From UBA11579 sp039714215 (lineage in GTDB: Bacteria; Chloroflexota; Anaerolineae; Anaerolineales; UBA11579), in the NCBI GenBank assembly GCA_039714215.1, contig JBDLJU010000039.1, positions 1 to 17,359 on the forward strand: a stretch of 17,359 bases of DNA, in the 5' to 3' direction. Of the stretch, positions 15,409 to 17,359 are shown one piece after another (positions within the stretch are counted from its first letter, which is position 1; the number at the start of each line of letters is the position of its first letter). Under the pieces are notes generated by a model, which saw only the letters and a list, made by a program, of their open reading frames with translations, made no database searches and was not told the DNA's origin. The position numbers were made by a program, and so were the translations under genes.

Positions 15409-15909
15409 ATGGAAACATCAAACGAATCGATTCGAGATCTAAACTTGCTGGAACAGATTGAACGTGATCCAGATATCACACAGGCCTCGCTGGCATCTCA
15501 GCTGGGGGTTGCAGTGGGAACAGTAAACTGGCATTTAAAACGGCTGGTTTCTAAAGGCTATGTTAAAGTAAAAAGGGCGCAGCGCAAAAAGCTGCGCTAC
15601 ATCATCACCCCCAGCGGAATGGCGCTGCGGGCACGCTTGACCGTGGAATATATCGACCGTTCTTTTCAGCTGTACCGTGATACCCGCCAGATTGTGACAG
15701 AGCTGTTGGAAGATGTCCGCTCTGCTGGTTATGCCCATGTGCGGATTGAAACGCTGCGGACAGGACCGGACGATATTTTGGATATTATCCGGCTTTCATG
15801 CCTGGAGCAGAATATCGAGGTGGTTGAGGAGGGAAATGCGCCTGTACTGCAAATCCGCGGGGCACGCGTGGTATTGGTCAAACCGGAGAAGGAGAAGATC
15901 AATGAGTGA
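15409..15909 (+). CDS. Winged-helix regulator, EPS-associated MarR-like, with C-terminal extension
   Basis: A 166-residue predicted DNA-binding protein. Residues ~8-75 form a winged helix: LLEQIERDPDITQASLASQLGV, recognition helix AVGTVNWHLKRLVSKG, then a basic wing KVKRAQRKKLRYIITPSG. The following helix, ALRARLTVEYIDRSF, matches the pattern I recall for EPS-associated MarR-family regulators, which are only ~110 residues. The ~65 extra C-terminal residues (GYAHVRIET...DDILDIIRLSCLEQNIEVVEEG...VLQIRGARVVLV) look like a small alpha/beta sensing or dimer domain that I cannot assign. ATG at 15409 has GGAG five bases upstream. It overlaps the following SDR gene by 8 nt, and its own promoter carries a perfect dyad, so it likely regulates itself and the polysaccharide genes. 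Confidence 0.8.
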   Translation: METSNESIRDLNLLEQIERDPDITQASLASQLGVAVGTVNWHLKRLVSKGYVKVKRAQRKKLRYIITPSGMALRARLTVEYIDRSFQLYRDTRQIVTELLEDVRSAGYAHVRIETLRTGPDDILDIIRLSCLEQNIEVVEEGNAPVLQIRGARVVLVKPEKEKINE

Positions 15910-16906
15910 TCATATATTAATCACCGGCGGGGCGGGTTACATTGGCTCACTCCTTACCGGGGAACTGCTCAACCGCGGCTACAGGGTCACGGTAATTGAT
16001 GAACTGTTGTTTGGGGGGGATTCGATCATTTCCTATTTACCGAACCCGAACTTCCATTTTTCAAAATTGGATGTCTGTGAGCCTCGAGCACTGCGCACGG
16101 CGATCCGTAAAGATTGGCCAAAGCCCAAAGCGGTGGTCCATCTTTCAGGAATTGTGGGCTTCCCGGCCTGTCAGGCGGTGGGGAAACCAGTTGCCTGGCG
16201 CTACAACGTGGAAGCGACAAAAAGTGTGCATCAGCAAAGCGAAGCGCTGGATGCTGAGAGATTGATCTTTGCATCAACATACAGCAACTATGGGGCAGCG
16301 GAAGACGGGAAGGTTACTGAGGAATCTGCGCTTCATCCACAGTCGTTGTATGCGGAGACTAAAATTGCTGCAGAAGAGTATCTAATCAGCCAGTCGTCCA
16401 GCGGGTGCGCCCCATTGATCTTCCGATTTGCGACCTTGTATGGCATTTCTCCCCGTACGCGTTTTGATCTGATTATCAACCAGTTTGTGCTGGAGGCATA
16501 TACCAAGCGCGAGCTGTTGATCTATCAGCGCGGCTACCGGCGCTCATTTGTGCATGTACGTGACGTTGTGCGGGGGATAATCTTGGGCCTGGAAGCAGCG
16601 GATAAAAAAGTACGAGGGCAGGTATTCAACCTGGGCAGCAGCAAGGGTAATTATTCTAAAGACGAGGTTGTGGCGCGGATTTTGAAACGCCTGCCAGAGA
16701 CCAGGGTGCTGTATAAAGACCTGACCTTCGGTGGTGATATGCGCGATATCAGCGTGGCATTTGAAAAAATCGAAAGCGGATTGGGATTTAAAGCCGAGCT
16801 GGATATCGATGATGGCATTCGCGAGGTGCTCGACGCACTGCAGTTAGAGTTGATCAAAAACCCGTTAGACCCACGATACCGCAACGCACAGTTCATTGTG
16901 AAGTAA
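15902..16906 (+). CDS. NAD-dependent sugar epimerase/dehydratase (extended SDR)
   Basis: A 334-residue extended SDR of the sugar-nucleotide type. It has a Rossmann motif TGGAGYIGS (8-16), D33 ending beta-2 (consistent with NAD), the FASTYSNYG stretch (123-131) with the catalytic Ser/Thr, and YAETK (Y150, K154). RSFVHVRDVVRGI and GQVFNLGSSKGNYSK are typical of UDP-glucose 4-epimerase-like and dTDP/GDP-sugar modifying enzymes; the exact substrate is not readable. The frame is open further upstream, but ATG at 15902 is chosen because GGAGAAG lies seven bases before it and the Rossmann motif then starts at the expected place. Its start overlaps the regulator's stop. Thirty bases separate it from the GDP-fucose synthase gene. 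Confidence 0.86.
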   Translation: MSDHILITGGAGYIGSLLTGELLNRGYRVTVIDELLFGGDSIISYLPNPNFHFSKLDVCEPRALRTAIRKDWPKPKAVVHLSGIVGFPACQAVGKPVAWRYNVEATKSVHQQSEALDAERLIFASTYSNYGAAEDGKVTEESALHPQSLYAETKIAAEEYLISQSSSGCAPLIFRFATLYGISPRTRFDLIINQFVLEAYTKRELLIYQRGYRRSFVHVRDVVRGIILGLEAADKKVRGQVFNLGSSKGNYSKDEVVARILKRLPETRVLYKDLTFGGDMRDISVAFEKIESGLGFKAELDIDDGIREVLDALQLELIKNPLDPRYRNAQFIVK

Positions 16907-16933
16907 ACATTTCGAGATGGTAAGGAGAAATTA

Positions 16934-17359
16934 ATGTCCGAATTTTGGAAAGATAAACGAGTATGTGTCACCGGCGGAGCCGGATTTCTAGGATCTTTTA
17001 TCCTGGAGAAGCTGGCTGAGCGCGGTGTTGAGGATGTCTTTGTACCCAATATCGAAAATTATGACCTGACCAGCCCCGAGGATATTGACCGGATGTTGGC
17101 GGATGCCAAGCCGGATGTAATCATTCACCTGGCCGCCCTGGCTGGGGGGATTGGCGCCAACCGGGCCCGCCCCGCAGAATTCTTTTATAAGAATTTAATG
17201 ATGGGCGTGCCGTTAATGCACAAAGCCTACGAGCAAGGAGTGGATAAGTTCGTAGCGATTGGGACAATTTGCGCATACCCGAAGTTTACCCCGATCCCAT
17301 TCAAAGAAGAAAATTTGTGGGAAGGGTACCCTGAAGAGACCAATGCGCCGTATGGTCTG
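16934..17359 (+). CDS. fcl: GDP-L-fucose synthase, N-terminal part (cut by window end)
   Basis: Only the first 142 residues are in the window. The protein converts GDP-4-keto-6-deoxymannose, the Gmd product, to GDP-L-fucose by epimerisation and NADPH reduction. Visible signatures are VTGGAGFLGSF (12-22), HLAALAGGIGANRARPAEFF, the strongly family-specific GTICAYPKFTPIPFKEENLW, and NAPYG, where Y140 begins the catalytic YxxxK that continues outside. ATG at 16934 has AAGGAGA five bases upstream. It is the third visible gene of the regulator operon. A close relative acting on another GDP-keto-sugar is possible, but the motifs and gmd nearby favour Fcl. Confidence 0.88.
   Translation, partial: MSEFWKDKRVCVTGGAGFLGSFILEKLAERGVEDVFVPNIENYDLTSPEDIDRMLADAKPDVIIHLAALAGGIGANRARPAEFFYKNLMMGVPLMHKAYEQGVDKFVAIGTICAYPKFTPIPFKEENLWEGYPEETNAPYGL

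Noticed and set aside
15713..15901. N-terminal extension of the SDR protein to 397 residues
   Set aside because: The extension is a shadow of the regulator gene. ATG 15902 has a good ribosome site and sits correctly before the Rossmann motif.
1..17359. CRISPR array, transposon ends, phage or toxin-antitoxin genes
   Set aside because: No regularly spaced repeats, transposase motifs, terminal inverted repeats or such gene products were seen on either strand.

Overview
The window looks like a bacterial chromosome segment, most likely from the Chloroflexota (Anaerolineae-like). That assignment rests on gene flavour only (a receiver-roadblock response regulator, a rifampicin-phosphotransferase-like enzyme, a GAP-family membrane protein, an EPS-type winged-helix regulator) and is moderate at best. 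Housekeeping-type promoters (TTGACN, 16 bp, TATAAT) and Shine-Dalgarno sites are easy to see. No insertion sequence, CRISPR array or phage gene was found.

Left part, all on the minus strand. (1) A three-gene run in transcription order: GAP-family membrane protein (4040-3372), PEP-utilising rifampicin-phosphotransferase-like enzyme (3375-715) and an iodothyronine-deiodinase-like thioredoxin-fold protein (684-40). The last is split by an in-frame TGA at 468-466, exactly where deiodinases carry selenocysteine (GSFT-U-PPF). A hairpin that fits bacterial SECIS rules follows it, so I annotate one 214-residue selenoprotein rather than two ORFs. (2) A four-gene overlapping run: glmU (7894-6539), a CBS/CorC-domain membrane protein, cytidine deaminase and a metallophosphoesterase. 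It is preceded by tRNA-Gln(TTG) and a terminator-like hairpin. (3) A receiver-roadblock response regulator (9263-8181).

Right part, mainly plus strand: a surface-polysaccharide locus. gmd (GDP-mannose 4,6-dehydratase), a 673-residue polytopic membrane protein and a membrane-anchored GT2 glycosyltransferase form one operon that ends in a strong terminator at 13464-13506. A second, unrelated polytopic membrane gene lies convergently on the minus strand (15084-13543). A second plus-strand operon then encodes a winged-helix EPS-type regulator, an extended SDR sugar-nucleotide epimerase/dehydratase, and the start of GDP-L-fucose synthase, cut by the window end. Gmd and Fcl are consecutive GDP-fucose enzymes, here in separate transcription units.

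The most interesting new structure is regulatory. The promoters of gmd and of the winged-helix regulator have the same architecture, and both overlap a 17-bp dyad, AATTCAG-N3-CTGAATT (perfect at the regulator, one mismatch at gmd). A third, weaker copy with the same spacing lies 162 bp upstream of the regulator's site. I infer that the regulator binds this dyad, controls itself and couples the two operons into a small polysaccharide regulon.
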